From the NCBI GenBank assembly GCA_050872545.1, contig JBNMHA010000050.1:1-17720 (forward strand): DNA of 17,720 nucleotides. The letters run 5' to 3'. The stretch's first letter is position 1, and every line of letters begins with the position of its first letter. The position numbers and the translations under genes were made by a program. This document shows, one piece after another, positions 7,206 through 16,525 of the stretch. Under the pieces are notes generated by a model. The model made no database searches. It had not been told where the DNA came from and saw only the letters and a program-made list of their open reading frames with translations. Source of the stretch: RGIG8597 sp050872545. Its GTDB lineage: Bacteria > Spirochaetota > GWE2-31-10.

Positions 7206-8330
7206 ATGAAAAGAACGTATATTATTGCAGAAATAGGAACTTCACACGGCGGTTCACTTGAAAAAGCGTATCAGCTTATTGATGCGGCAGTATTTGCCGG
7301 TGCGGATTGTGTAAAGTTTCAGTGGGTGTATGCGGATGAAATTCTTCATCCTGATACTGGAATGGTAGATTTGCCGGGCGGTTCAGTTCGGCTTTATGAT
7401 AAATTTTTGTCATTGGAAGTGTCTGATTCTTTCTTTAAGAAAGTGTGCAAATATGCGCGCTCTAAAGGCGTTGCGTTTGCATGTTCGCCGTTTGGGATTC
7501 GCAGTCTGCGGAAATTGTGGGCGCTTCATCCAGATGCTATAAAAATTGCTTCTCCGGAATTGAATCATTTCCCGATGTTGGAAGAACTTTTAAAACTGGA
7601 AAATACTTTTTATGAAGATTCGCAAGTGCCTGTAATTTTATCTTCCGGAGTTTCCAAACTAGAAGACATTGAAAAAACAGTAAAGCTTTTAAGTCCGCTG
7701 CATTATGCAGATTGTGGACAAGCCGGGCTGCCGACGCTTTCGCTTTTGCATTGCGTGACAAGTTATCCTGCTCCGGAAACAGATTATAATCTGGCGGTTT
7801 TGAAATTTTTAAAGGAGCATTTTTCTATTACGGTCGGAGTTAGCGACCATTCTCTTGATCCTGTGATTGTGCCTGCAATAAGTACGGCAGCCGGAGCAGG
7901 CATTATAGAGAAACATATTACATTGAGCCGGGAAACGGACGGACTTGATGACCCTGTAGCTCTTACGCCGTTGCAGTTTGCGCAGATGGTTGAGAAAGTT
8001 CACGCTGTTGATTTGCTTGCCGAAGAAGAACGTATGCCGTTTGTCGTAAAGGAATTCGGCATTGAAAAAGTAAATGCGGTAATGGGCGACGGGCAGAAAA
8101 AATTAGCAGCATCGGAAGAAGCAAATTATAAAAGAACAAATCGATCAATTCATTATTTAAAATCACTTAAAGCCGGAACAAAACTTCGTTCAAAAGACAT
8201 TGCGGTTTTGCGCACAGAAAAAGTTTTGACGCCGGGAATTTCACCTGAATATTTCAAAGAAGTTTTGGGGCGGCAGCTGGCAGGTGATGTGACTGCGGGA
8301 GCCGGGCTTTTATGGGAAGATTTGAAATAA
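7206..8330 (+). CDS. NeuB/SpsE-family nonulosonate (sialic-acid-type) synthase
   Basis: A 374-residue cytoplasmic enzyme of the N-acetylneuraminate synthase family, which condenses phosphoenolpyruvate with an N-acetyl-hexosamine-type sugar to make nine-carbon nonulosonic acids. The TIM-barrel motifs are present in order: AEIGTSHGGS (8-17), GADCVKFQ (32-39), LHCVTSYPAP (181-190), SDHS (213-216, metal-binding His215) and EKHITL (235-240, His236). The C-terminal ~65 residues form a SAF (antifreeze-like) domain: RSIHYLKSLKAGTKL, DIAVLRTE, GISP, LGRQ. The usual GPDH after the second His is replaced by GLDD, so the substrate may not be ManNAc itself. It could be a legionaminic-, pseudaminic- or other SpsE-type acid synthase. 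GGAG sits 8 nt before the ATG. It lies 31 bp upstream of the A2M gene, with no other sugar-nucleotide genes in the window. Confidence 0.88.
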   Translation: MKRTYIIAEIGTSHGGSLEKAYQLIDAAVFAGADCVKFQWVYADEILHPDTGMVDLPGGSVRLYDKFLSLEVSDSFFKKVCKYARSKGVAFACSPFGIRSLRKLWALHPDAIKIASPELNHFPMLEELLKLENTFYEDSQVPVILSSGVSKLEDIEKTVKLLSPLHYADCGQAGLPTLSLLHCVTSYPAPETDYNLAVLKFLKEHFSITVGVSDHSLDPVIVPAISTAAGAGIIEKHITLSRETDGLDDPVALTPLQFAQMVEKVHAVDLLAEEERMPFVVKEFGIEKVNAVMGDGQKKLAASEEANYKRTNRSIHYLKSLKAGTKLRSKDIAVLRTEKVLTPGISPEYFKEVLGRQLAGDVTAGAGLLWEDLK

Positions 8331-8361
8331 CAACTTATTTTTCTAAAAAAAGGAGAAACAC

Positions 8362-11300
8362 ATGTGGACTAAAAAGAAAATCTCATTGGTAAAAACTTCG
8401 ATTGCCTTGTTAATATTGGCTTGTATTGTGTCGTGCGGTAAAAAAGATGTTGGCGATAATGCAGCGAAGAATTTTACACCGCAAATAAACGGTGTAAAAA
8501 ACAGTAGTACCTCATCTGAAAACAGTTTTGCCGACTCGGAAGATTTTTTTACTCCGAATTATACTCCGTGCGTTCCCGAAGAACCGACAGAAGCAGAGCA
8601 TGTAAAATTACAAAATGTCTCTTCATCAGAAAAAAGCACTTCAATTATTCCCGGTTTGCGCAAATTAAGTGAATATAAAACCGATTACAAAGTCGGCAAA
8701 AAGTCGCAGAAAAACAGCAAAGCTGAAAAAGGTCAGTTTAAGTTGTCGAAAAAACAAATGGCAGAACCTTTTACGGTTTGCGATTGGGGCCCGAAAGGTT
8801 CAGTTCCGGCAGAGGTTCGCAATCCGTCGTTTTACGTGCTTTTTTCAGAACCTGTAGCTGCGTTGGAAGCATTGAATAAGCAGGAAACGGAATCAGAATA
8901 TGTTAGTATAACACCGCAAATAAACGGTGTTTTCAGATGGAAAGGTACTTCACTTCTTTGCTTTGATGCTTCGGAACCTTGCGAACCGCAGGGCTTTTAT
9001 ACAATTACCGTGAATCCGCAGGTAAAATCTTTATACGGAAAGCCAATCGAGGGTGAAACTTCTTTTACTACGGCGGCAGCACCGCTGAAAATTATCTGGT
9101 TTGCGGCGGGGCTTAAATACGCGGAAGAAAAACGAGTTCGCTTTGATAATAATGATGTGCCGCCGGAAGCTGCAAAGGATATTCTCGTTCAGTTTAATTA
9201 TGACATTGACGCGCAGAAAGCGGCTGCAATGTCGACAATTACGGCAGGCAATAAAAAATTGAATTTTACGACAGCGCAGGAAAAGGCTGATGTTGTGGCT
9301 TATCACATTACCGATGAACTTGCGCCGCAGACTAAAATAAAAATTGTTGTCGGCGATGACAAAAACAATACGGAAGCGGTTTTTCATACGCTGCAAGATT
9401 TTAAATATACTTATGCTTACAGTCAGCAGTCATCCGAGAAGAAGCCTTTTCCGGCTTATATTTGTTTTTCACATACTGTTGATTCAAAATCAGTTGAAAA
9501 TGCTTTCACTTATACTTTGCAGGACGGCAGAACCGGCAGTGTAGGGGCTGAAAATGTAGAAGTGGCTGATAATGAAGTAATTATTTTTGGGCTGCCGGTA
9601 AGTTATAAAGATAAATATTCAATCAGTATTAACGAATCGCTTCGTGATATTTACGGGCAGCAGTTGGGAAAAAATGCATTGGCAGAAGTAACTGTTCCCG
9701 ATGCGCCGAGTGAATTCATATTCGAAATGTACGGAACGCAGATGCTGGAAAAACGTTCCGATTGTCCGCCTAGAATTATGTTTGAATATCAAAATATTTT
9801 ATCGGATTCGGGATACAGCATACGAAAAACCGATAATCCGCTTTTGGGCGAAATAAAAGATTTAAATGTGAAAACTTTGTCCGGATATAAGGAGTTATCT
9901 CTTTTGCCGCAGAATGAAAGAATTTTCGAGGTAATAGATTTAGCTCCGTATCTTACAAACGGAACCGGAGCCGTGCGCATTGATACATCGGTGCGTACTG
10001 CTTCTAGCTGGCGCAAAGAAGGATTTTACACTTATAAAAATTATTCTACTGTTCAAGTGACAGATTTGGGAGTTACCGTGCGTTACGGAATTAACAAAGC
10101 GGCAATTCTTGTAACGCAGTTGTCTACCGGAAAGCCGGTGGAAAATGCGAATGTCTACATTTATAATAGTGAAAAAAGCAGCTTGCCTGATTGCCTTGCC
10201 GGAAAATATTCTGCATCTGCAAAAACTTCGGCTGACGGTTTTGCGGTGATTCCTATTCCTAAGAATGAGCGTGAAAATCTTTTTGCAAGCTATGAAGGTA
10301 GTTTTGCTGTTGCCGTTGAAAAAGACGGCGATACCGTGACATTCAAACCGAATAGACATTATCCTTGGGAAGCCGGAATTTACAATACCGATTCTGTCGG
10401 TTCGGCACTGAAAGAAAAAACAAGAACTTTCATGTTTACCGATCGCGGAATTTACAAGCCGGGAGAAACCGTGACTTTCAGAGGAATTGACCGAGACCAA
10501 AAACTCGGCGGAATAACGCCTTATTGTGGCGAATATTCTGTTGCATTAAAAAGCAGCGATTGGCAAAATCCGGTGACTTATGAGACTAAGTCCGATAAAA
10601 CAAGCGAGTCCGGTGGATTTTTCGGAAGTTTTGTTATTCCGGAAGATGTCAAGCCGGGAGCTTACATATTGGAATATAAACGAGCTGATAATAAAACAAA
10701 GGAAAATCTTTACTTTACTGTTTCGTATTTTGAACGGGCAAAGTTTCAAATGTCAGCTGCAATGCCGGAAAATAAAATTATTGCCGGAGAAAGAATTGAA
10801 GCACAGTTGTCTGCTTCGTATCTTGCAGGCGGAGTTCCTGCCGGTGCGGTTTATCAAAACAGTTGGTATCGTGAACCTTGCAATTTTACGCCTAAAAAAG
10901 TGCAGTTTAAGGATTATTCTTTCGGAATGATAAATTTCGGCGAGGGAAGTTCTGAAGTAACCGCAGAAGAAGGAACACTTGATGCAGAAGGAAAAGCTCG
11001 GCTTTCTTGTGTTACTTCCGGCAATAAGACAAAAGGAATTGCTTATAGATATAATGCAAGTTCTATGGTGACCGACATCAGTAATCAAAGAATTTCATCT
11101 TGGTCATCGGTAATGGTTCATCCGGCATTGTATTATGTCGGAATTTCAAAGCCGTTGGGAATTTCTGGCTTTCCTAAGTCCGGACAAAAGCTATCGTTTG
11201 AATATTTGCTTATAAATCCTGAAGAAAATCAGCTTGTACGTGATGATTTGACGGCTTATGCTGGAAAAAATAAAACAATGTCTGTTACTTTGTTTAAAGA

Positions 11301-14300
11301 AGAGTGGAATATAGTTCAGCAGCAGGGAATCGGCGGTCGTGTTTACAGTCGTTATGAAAAAAATCTCATAACTAAGGATGAACAAAAAATTTCCGTTGGT
11401 TTAAAAGGCAAGATTTCAGTTACACCTAAAGAAGCCGGTTTTTATATCTTGCGAGTGTCTGCAAAAGATTCTGCCGGACGTGAAACAATTTCCGAGCAAA
11501 GTTTTTTTGTTACCGGAACAGAACGTGTTTTCTGGAATCAGAACAATGCGGCGTCACTTCGCTTGACTGCTGATAAAGATATGTACAATCCGGGCGAAAC
11601 AGCGCAAGTTCTTTTAGAAAGTACGCTGCCGGCAGGTCATTACCTTATAACCGTTGAGCGTGAAGGAATATTTACAGAGGAAGTTCGCTATTTTGACAGA
11701 AGTATGCAGGTATTGGAAATTCCGATTGCACAAAATTATGTGCCTGTAGTTTATGTTTCTGTAGCGTCATATTCTGTACGTAAAGAAACACCTTCAAATG
11801 AGTACGGAAAAACAGATTTAGATAAACCGAAAAGCTTTTACGGTGTGGCAACGTTGTTTGTAAATCCGCGTGTTAAAGCGTTTACTGTAAAATCCGAAAG
11901 TGCAAAACCGGTTTATCGACCGGGAGAAGAAGCTGAAATCACATTGATAGCTACAAAGAACGGCAAACCGCTTGCAAATGCAGAACTTACGCTTGTTGCT
12001 GCGGACAGAGGCGTTTTGGATTTGATTGATTATCATGTTCCGAATCCGCTTGATTTCTTTTATTCCGAGTACAACTTCCCATTGTCGGTAAAAGGCGGTG
12101 ATTCAAGGTCGCTGCTGCTGGATCCGGTGACTTATGAAGCGAAAACATTGCGAGGTGGCGATTCTAATTTTGCCAAAATGAGCAGCAAGGAAGCCGCAGC
12201 AGCTGACGGTTTGCAGGAACGGCGCAATTTTAACCCGACAGCGGTATTTTTACCTGAACTGAAAACCGATGAAAATGGAAAAGTAACGTGCCGATTTAAA
12301 CTGCCCGATACGCTTACAACTTACAGAGTTACGGCACTGGGCGCGGCAGGCGAATTTTTGGCGTTCCAAGAAAGCGAAATCGCAGTGCAGAACCCTGTTA
12401 ATATTCAGGAAGTTTTGCCGCGCAGAATGCGTGAACGTGATACGAGTGAACTTGGTGTGTTGATTTCCAATCTTGATTCTGTGGCACATGAAATTACCGT
12501 AGGTTTGGAAATGCTGCCGCCGGAAACGGAAGCTGATGAAAATGTCGGCGAAGCTTTTGTTGATTCGCAAATTAATCAGCATAAAATCATTGTTCCGGCA
12601 GGCGCAAATACAGTCGTTTATTTTGAAGTAGCGGCTGTTCGTGCCGGGCTTGTCAATGCGGTGTTTACTGTTCGTTCGGATGTTGTCAATGAACGGCTTG
12701 TTTGTCCGATTACCATTGAAAAGCCTTATATTTGCGAAACTGTCACTTCAACCGGAATGATTGCAGCTGATGAGAAATCGGCATTGGAAGCTGTTGTGAT
12801 TCCTAGTTTTGCGGATGACGGAAAAAGCAGGTTGTCAGTGTCATTGGACGCTGCCGGGCTGGGGCTCTTGAAAAATGTAATGCAGTATATTTTTGATTAT
12901 CCGTTTAATTGTCTGGAGCAGCAGAGTATAAAAATTATGCCGCTGATTCTTTTTGGCAATAGAGTAAACGATTTGAAGCTGGATAAAAAATTTACCGATA
13001 TTCCAAAAAATGTTCGAGCCTTTTTCGGTAAGCTTGCAAAAGTTCAGCATTCGGACGGCGGTTTCGGTTATTGGGAAGAATCTTCTGATTCGTCAATTTT
13101 CGTTTCTATGCGTATTGCGGAAGTTTGGTCGGCTGCAGTAAATGCCGGTTATTCACAAAAGGATTTGGCAATTAACAAAGATGCGCTTGTCGGTTATCTG
13201 CGCGCTCAATTGGCAGAAATGAAAGATTTCGGTAATGAAGAAAAGCTTGAAGTTTGGCGAGTTCTTTCGCTGCTTAATGAAAATGTTGATGAGAAATTTT
13301 TGAATGAAGTTTATTTGCAGGAAAATGTTTCGATTACAGCATTGGCACTTGTGGGAATTACTACTCGTGATAATGAATTGGCTGCAAAATGTGCAGAAAA
13401 GGTAAGAACTTATATTCGTCCGACAGTGCGCGGTGTTGATATTTCTACATTTGAAAATGATAAAGTTTCGCCTTATGCAAAAATCTTTGCCGGTTCCGGT
13501 AATTTGTGCCGTTTGTCTCGCGTGCTTGAGTTGTTTATCAGAAATAACCCGGCAGATGAAATGATTAACAAAGTACTGTTTACGCTGCTTGAAAATCAGA
13601 AGTGCGGTTATTGGCATGATTTGTCTACCAGTTCGATTGTGCTGAATGCAGCTGCTAAATTTATCAAAGTTTACAATACCGAAAATATGAATTTGTCTGC
13701 AAAAGTGACTTTGGATAATAAAAAAGTCGCAGAAGGAGAATTTAAAGGCAGCACAGCGGAAAGTGTTAATGTTGTTCTGAATGAAAATCAGTTGTCAGAA
13801 TTTACAAAAGATAAGCAGCTGCCGTTGCAGATTACAAAGAATGGAAAAAAATGTTTATTTTATTCGACAAGTCTGGCTTATGCACTGCCGGAAGAAATGC
13901 AGCTGCTGCGTGATGAAGGCATCGGCGTGAATGTAATGCTTTATGATGATGCAACTGGCGAGGAAGTAGCAGAAAAGAATTCCGTGACAGAATTAACCGG
14001 TGGCAAAGTTTACCGAATGGAAGTTAATGTTTTGTCGACATTTGACAGAAATTATGTTGCTTTGCGGCTGCCTATTCCTTCAGGTGCCGAAATTGTCGAT
14101 GTAAGTACAGCTGTTGATAATGATGTGTTCCGTTTTATAAACAAAAAAGAAATTTATGATAATGAAGCGCATGTTTTTTGGAATAATTTTCCAAAAGGAC
14201 GAGCTGTTGTTTCATTGAAGTTCCGAACTGTTCGACGAGGTGTTTTCCCTACGCCGCCGGCTTCGGTAGAATGTATGTATGAACCGGAAGTTTTCGGTCG

Positions 14301-14331
14301 TGCAGCAGGTACTGTTTTTACAGTGAAGTAA
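8362..14331 (+). CDS. Bacterial alpha-2-macroglobulin lipoprotein (thioester type)
   Basis: A 1989-residue periplasmic protease trap, longer than E. coli YfhM (about 1650). Lipoprotein signal with IVSC (Cys25), then a polar linker to about residue 125. A Big_5/MG-like domain follows (ITPQINGVFRWKG to SFTT). Macroglobulin signatures include TDRGIYKPGET (from 693), DKDMYNPGET and KPVYRPGEEAEI. The likely bait segment is 1225-1290, with two GGDS tetrapeptides 20 residues apart. The A2M domain opens at NPTAVFLPEL (from 1291). The thioester motif CLEQ is intact (Cys1517-Gln1520), followed by the alpha-helical toroid motif GGFGYW (1566-1571). The bait is cut by a protease, which triggers the thioester to capture the attacker. 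AGGAG lies 6 nt before the ATG. It ends 3 nt before pbpC, the classical partner. The exact bait limits are inferred. Confidence 0.95.
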   Translation: MWTKKKISLVKTSIALLILACIVSCGKKDVGDNAAKNFTPQINGVKNSSTSSENSFADSEDFFTPNYTPCVPEEPTEAEHVKLQNVSSSEKSTSIIPGLRKLSEYKTDYKVGKKSQKNSKAEKGQFKLSKKQMAEPFTVCDWGPKGSVPAEVRNPSFYVLFSEPVAALEALNKQETESEYVSITPQINGVFRWKGTSLLCFDASEPCEPQGFYTITVNPQVKSLYGKPIEGETSFTTAAAPLKIIWFAAGLKYAEEKRVRFDNNDVPPEAAKDILVQFNYDIDAQKAAAMSTITAGNKKLNFTTAQEKADVVAYHITDELAPQTKIKIVVGDDKNNTEAVFHTLQDFKYTYAYSQQSSEKKPFPAYICFSHTVDSKSVENAFTYTLQDGRTGSVGAENVEVADNEVIIFGLPVSYKDKYSISINESLRDIYGQQLGKNALAEVTVPDAPSEFIFEMYGTQMLEKRSDCPPRIMFEYQNILSDSGYSIRKTDNPLLGEIKDLNVKTLSGYKELSLLPQNERIFEVIDLAPYLTNGTGAVRIDTSVRTASSWRKEGFYTYKNYSTVQVTDLGVTVRYGINKAAILVTQLSTGKPVENANVYIYNSEKSSLPDCLAGKYSASAKTSADGFAVIPIPKNERENLFASYEGSFAVAVEKDGDTVTFKPNRHYPWEAGIYNTDSVGSALKEKTRTFMFTDRGIYKPGETVTFRGIDRDQKLGGITPYCGEYSVALKSSDWQNPVTYETKSDKTSESGGFFGSFVIPEDVKPGAYILEYKRADNKTKENLYFTVSYFERAKFQMSAAMPENKIIAGERIEAQLSASYLAGGVPAGAVYQNSWYREPCNFTPKKVQFKDYSFGMINFGEGSSEVTAEEGTLDAEGKARLSCVTSGNKTKGIAYRYNASSMVTDISNQRISSWSSVMVHPALYYVGISKPLGISGFPKSGQKLSFEYLLINPEENQLVRDDLTAYAGKNKTMSVTLFKEEWNIVQQQGIGGRVYSRYEKNLITKDEQKISVGLKGKISVTPKEAGFYILRVSAKDSAGRETISEQSFFVTGTERVFWNQNNAASLRLTADKDMYNPGETAQVLLESTLPAGHYLITVEREGIFTEEVRYFDRSMQVLEIPIAQNYVPVVYVSVASYSVRKETPSNEYGKTDLDKPKSFYGVATLFVNPRVKAFTVKSESAKPVYRPGEEAEITLIATKNGKPLANAELTLVAADRGVLDLIDYHVPNPLDFFYSEYNFPLSVKGGDSRSLLLDPVTYEAKTLRGGDSNFAKMSSKEAAAADGLQERRNFNPTAVFLPELKTDENGKVTCRFKLPDTLTTYRVTALGAAGEFLAFQESEIAVQNPVNIQEVLPRRMRERDTSELGVLISNLDSVAHEITVGLEMLPPETEADENVGEAFVDSQINQHKIIVPAGANTVVYFEVAAVRAGLVNAVFTVRSDVVNERLVCPITIEKPYICETVTSTGMIAADEKSALEAVVIPSFADDGKSRLSVSLDAAGLGLLKNVMQYIFDYPFNCLEQQSIKIMPLILFGNRVNDLKLDKKFTDIPKNVRAFFGKLAKVQHSDGGFGYWEESSDSSIFVSMRIAEVWSAAVNAGYSQKDLAINKDALVGYLRAQLAEMKDFGNEEKLEVWRVLSLLNENVDEKFLNEVYLQENVSITALALVGITTRDNELAAKCAEKVRTYIRPTVRGVDISTFENDKVSPYAKIFAGSGNLCRLSRVLELFIRNNPADEMINKVLFTLLENQKCGYWHDLSTSSIVLNAAAKFIKVYNTENMNLSAKVTLDNKKVAEGEFKGSTAESVNVVLNENQLSEFTKDKQLPLQITKNGKKCLFYSTSLAYALPEEMQLLRDEGIGVNVMLYDDATGEEVAEKNSVTELTGGKVYRMEVNVLSTFDRNYVALRLPIPSGAEIVDVSTAVDNDVFRFINKKEIYDNEAHVFWNNFPKGRAVVSLKFRTVRRGVFPTPPASVECMYEPEVFGRAAGTVFTVK
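8472..8499 (+). repeat. Palindromic word, copy 1, inside the A2M linker
   Basis: A perfect 10-bp inverted repeat (TTTTACACCG with CGGTGTAAAA) around an 8-nt spacer CAAATAAA. Its central 20 bases (8476-8495) recur exactly at 8911-8930. It encodes TPQINGV (residues 39-45) in the low-complexity linker after the signal peptide. Confidence 0.8.
8911..8930 (+). repeat. Palindromic word, copy 2, inside the first A2M domain
   Basis: Identical 20 bases to 8476-8495, in the same reading frame, encoding TPQINGV (residues 184-190). Here the segment fits the domain (ITPQINGVFRWKG is a normal beta-strand context for this domain), so this is the more likely original location. The inverted repeat is 7 bp when one flanking base on each side is included. 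Confidence 0.8.
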
Positions 14332-14334
14332 TAA

Positions 14335-16524
14335 ATGAAATTAATTAAAGTAGTTTCCGGGTTGGCGATTGCGGTTTTTATTGCAGTCGCTTTCCGGATT
14401 TTTATTTGCCTTTCGCCTTATCCGGAACTTGATGCATTTCGGAAGTTGCCTAAGAGTACACGAATTTATGACTGCAATGATGAGCTGATTCAAATATTGA
14501 GCCTTGAAAACGGATTGCGGCGCGAGTTTGTGCCGTCGGAAAAAATATCGCCTGAAGTACGTGAAATTTTTATTCGTTCGGAAGACAAGAATTTTTATAA
14601 GCATTTCGGAATTGATTTTTTTTCGATATGCCGTGCGGCTTTCCAAAATGTTAAAAACGGCAGAACTGTAAGCGGCGCATCGACAATCACAATGCAACTG
14701 GCAAGAATGATAAAAAAATCTAAACATCGGAATATTTTTGCAAAGTGCGCAGAAGCTGTTGATGCGCTGCGGCTGGAAGCAAGATTGTCGAAAGATGAAA
14801 TTTTGGAACTTTATCTGAATCATTTGCCTTTTGGTTTTAATACGGAAGGTGCAGCAAGTGCGGCAAGATTTTTTTTCGGGAAAGAACTTTTGCTCTTGTC
14901 TCAAGCCGAACTTTGCTGTCTTGCTGTGATTCCGCGCAAGCCGCAGCTGTATAATCCGCTTGTTAATCCTGATAAATGTGCGGCAGCGGCAGCTAGATTT
15001 GCAAGTTTGTCTTATGAAGAACTGAAAACTGCGGCTCAGAATGCAAGAAAATTTATTTATCCTGAAAATATGCCGCATTATGTGCGCTATTTAACATCAC
15101 AGAGTGACACACAGTGCTATTCAGCTGAAGAAATCAAAGTTTCTGTTTCACTTGCATTACAACGGAAAGCTCAAAATTTAATTGCGGCAGCTGTAGAGAA
15201 ATCGAGGCAGTCAAGAATTACAAACGGTGCAGTTTTGGTTTGTGAAAACAGTTCCGGTAAAATTTTGGCTTGGGTTGGCAGTACTGATTTTAATGATGAT
15301 TTTCATGGCGGACAAAATGACGGAGTTCTTGCCGCAAATCAGCCCGGTTCAAGTATGAAACCGTTTTTATACGCTATGGCACTTGAGAATGGTTTTACAC
15401 CCGCGTCGGTTTTGCCTGATATTCCGATGGAGTTCGGCAGTGAGCAGCTTTATGTTCCGCTAAATTTTAACAATCGCTATAACGGACCTGTTCGCCTGCG
15501 TACCGCATTGGCTTCAAGTCTGAATGTTCCGGCTGTTTATTTGCTTAATCAGCTTGGTTTGGGAAAATATATTTCTCTGCTGGATGAATTGAAGTTTGTT
15601 TCACTTGTTGGCAGCAATCCGGGTTTGGGATTGGCACTAGGTAATGCTGAAGTTAGTTTATTTGAATTAGTGCAGGCGTTCAGCGTTTTTCCACGCGACG
15701 GATTTTTTTTGTCGCTCGTTTCGGAAGAAAAAGAAGCAGATAATGGAAAAAATATTTTTCAGCGTGATACCGCGCGGTTGATTTGCAGCATTTTATCCGA
15801 CAGTGACGCTCGTTATTTAGGTTTTGGTGATAATGAAGCTTTTAGAACGCCGTTTCCGGCAATTTTTAAAACAGGAACTGCAAATCAGTTTCAAAACATA
15901 ACAGCTTTGGGGGCGACGCCTTTGTATACGGTCGGCGTTTGGATGGGAAACTTCGACGGAACTACGGTTATTGGTAAAACCGGCAGTTCATTGCCTGCAT
16001 CTGTTGCAAAAGAGTTGCTGATAGTATTGCAAAGAAATGAAAAGCCGGAATTTAAGCTGCCGGTTTTGTATGCTAAAAAAAAGATTTGTCTTTTATCAGG
16101 AATGCTTGCCGGTGACGAATGCCCGGATACTAAGTCGGAATTTTTGCCGGATAATGAAATTGCGGAAAAATGTTCTTGGCATACAAAAAACGGCGTAATG
16201 TATCCACAGCGTTTCGGTCGGTGGTTTTTTCAAAAAGAGCTTATCGGTACGCTGAAAAATGACAATATGCCGCTTCAAATTGTTACTCCGCGTAACGGCA
16301 GCATATTTTTTTATGATTCTTTGCTGCCTGATAGCGTACAGAATTTGACTGTAGAAGTCACCGGTGGAAAAAATGACAGGCTGCATGTGAGTGTTGACGG
16401 CGGAAAATCCACTTTTACGGTAAATCGTCCTTTTTCGTTTAAACTTCCGCTGCAGCCCGGTTTTCACAAAATTACAGTGTCATGCGCCGATGAACAGTGT
16501 GAACTTTCCTTTCAGTGCCGGTGA
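14335..16524 (+). CDS. pbpC: Penicillin-binding protein 1C (bifunctional glycosyltransferase/transpeptidase)
   Basis: A 729-residue class A PBP anchored by an N-terminal membrane segment (about 5-27). The GT51 glycosyltransferase domain has catalytic Glu83 in SEDKNFYKHFG, then GASTITMQLAR (114-124) and ELYLNHLPFG (158-167). The transpeptidase domain has the nucleophile Ser339 and Lys342 in PGSSMKP, SLN (395-397) and KTGTAN (512-517). From about 580 a Cys-containing linker (GDECPD, KCSWH) leads into the C-terminal BiPBP_C beta domain typical of PBP1C, with ITP-like RNGSIFF. It polymerises and crosslinks peptidoglycan on the periplasmic face. It starts 3 nt after the A2M stop without a strong Shine-Dalgarno, implying translational coupling. 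The A2M-PBP1C pairing is conserved in many diderms, interpreted as protease trapping plus wall repair after outer-membrane breach. Confidence 0.95.
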   Translation: MKLIKVVSGLAIAVFIAVAFRIFICLSPYPELDAFRKLPKSTRIYDCNDELIQILSLENGLRREFVPSEKISPEVREIFIRSEDKNFYKHFGIDFFSICRAAFQNVKNGRTVSGASTITMQLARMIKKSKHRNIFAKCAEAVDALRLEARLSKDEILELYLNHLPFGFNTEGAASAARFFFGKELLLLSQAELCCLAVIPRKPQLYNPLVNPDKCAAAAARFASLSYEELKTAAQNARKFIYPENMPHYVRYLTSQSDTQCYSAEEIKVSVSLALQRKAQNLIAAAVEKSRQSRITNGAVLVCENSSGKILAWVGSTDFNDDFHGGQNDGVLAANQPGSSMKPFLYAMALENGFTPASVLPDIPMEFGSEQLYVPLNFNNRYNGPVRLRTALASSLNVPAVYLLNQLGLGKYISLLDELKFVSLVGSNPGLGLALGNAEVSLFELVQAFSVFPRDGFFLSLVSEEKEADNGKNIFQRDTARLICSILSDSDARYLGFGDNEAFRTPFPAIFKTGTANQFQNITALGATPLYTVGVWMGNFDGTTVIGKTGSSLPASVAKELLIVLQRNEKPEFKLPVLYAKKKICLLSGMLAGDECPDTKSEFLPDNEIAEKCSWHTKNGVMYPQRFGRWFFQKELIGTLKNDNMPLQIVTPRNGSIFFYDSLLPDSVQNLTVEVTGGKNDRLHVSVDGGKSTFTVNRPFSFKLPLQPGFHKITVSCADEQCELSFQCR

Positions 16525-16525
16525 C

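Noticed and set aside
9031..14140. Many open frames of 60-190 codons antisense or out of frame within the A2M gene
   Set aside because: They have basic, Cys/Phe/Ile-rich compositions typical of shadow frames, no ribosome sites, and lie fully inside a well-supported gene.
14341..15078. A 245-codon antisense frame inside pbpC
   Set aside because: It lies opposite the conserved GT51 domain, its composition is artefact-like, and no start signal or domain is visible.
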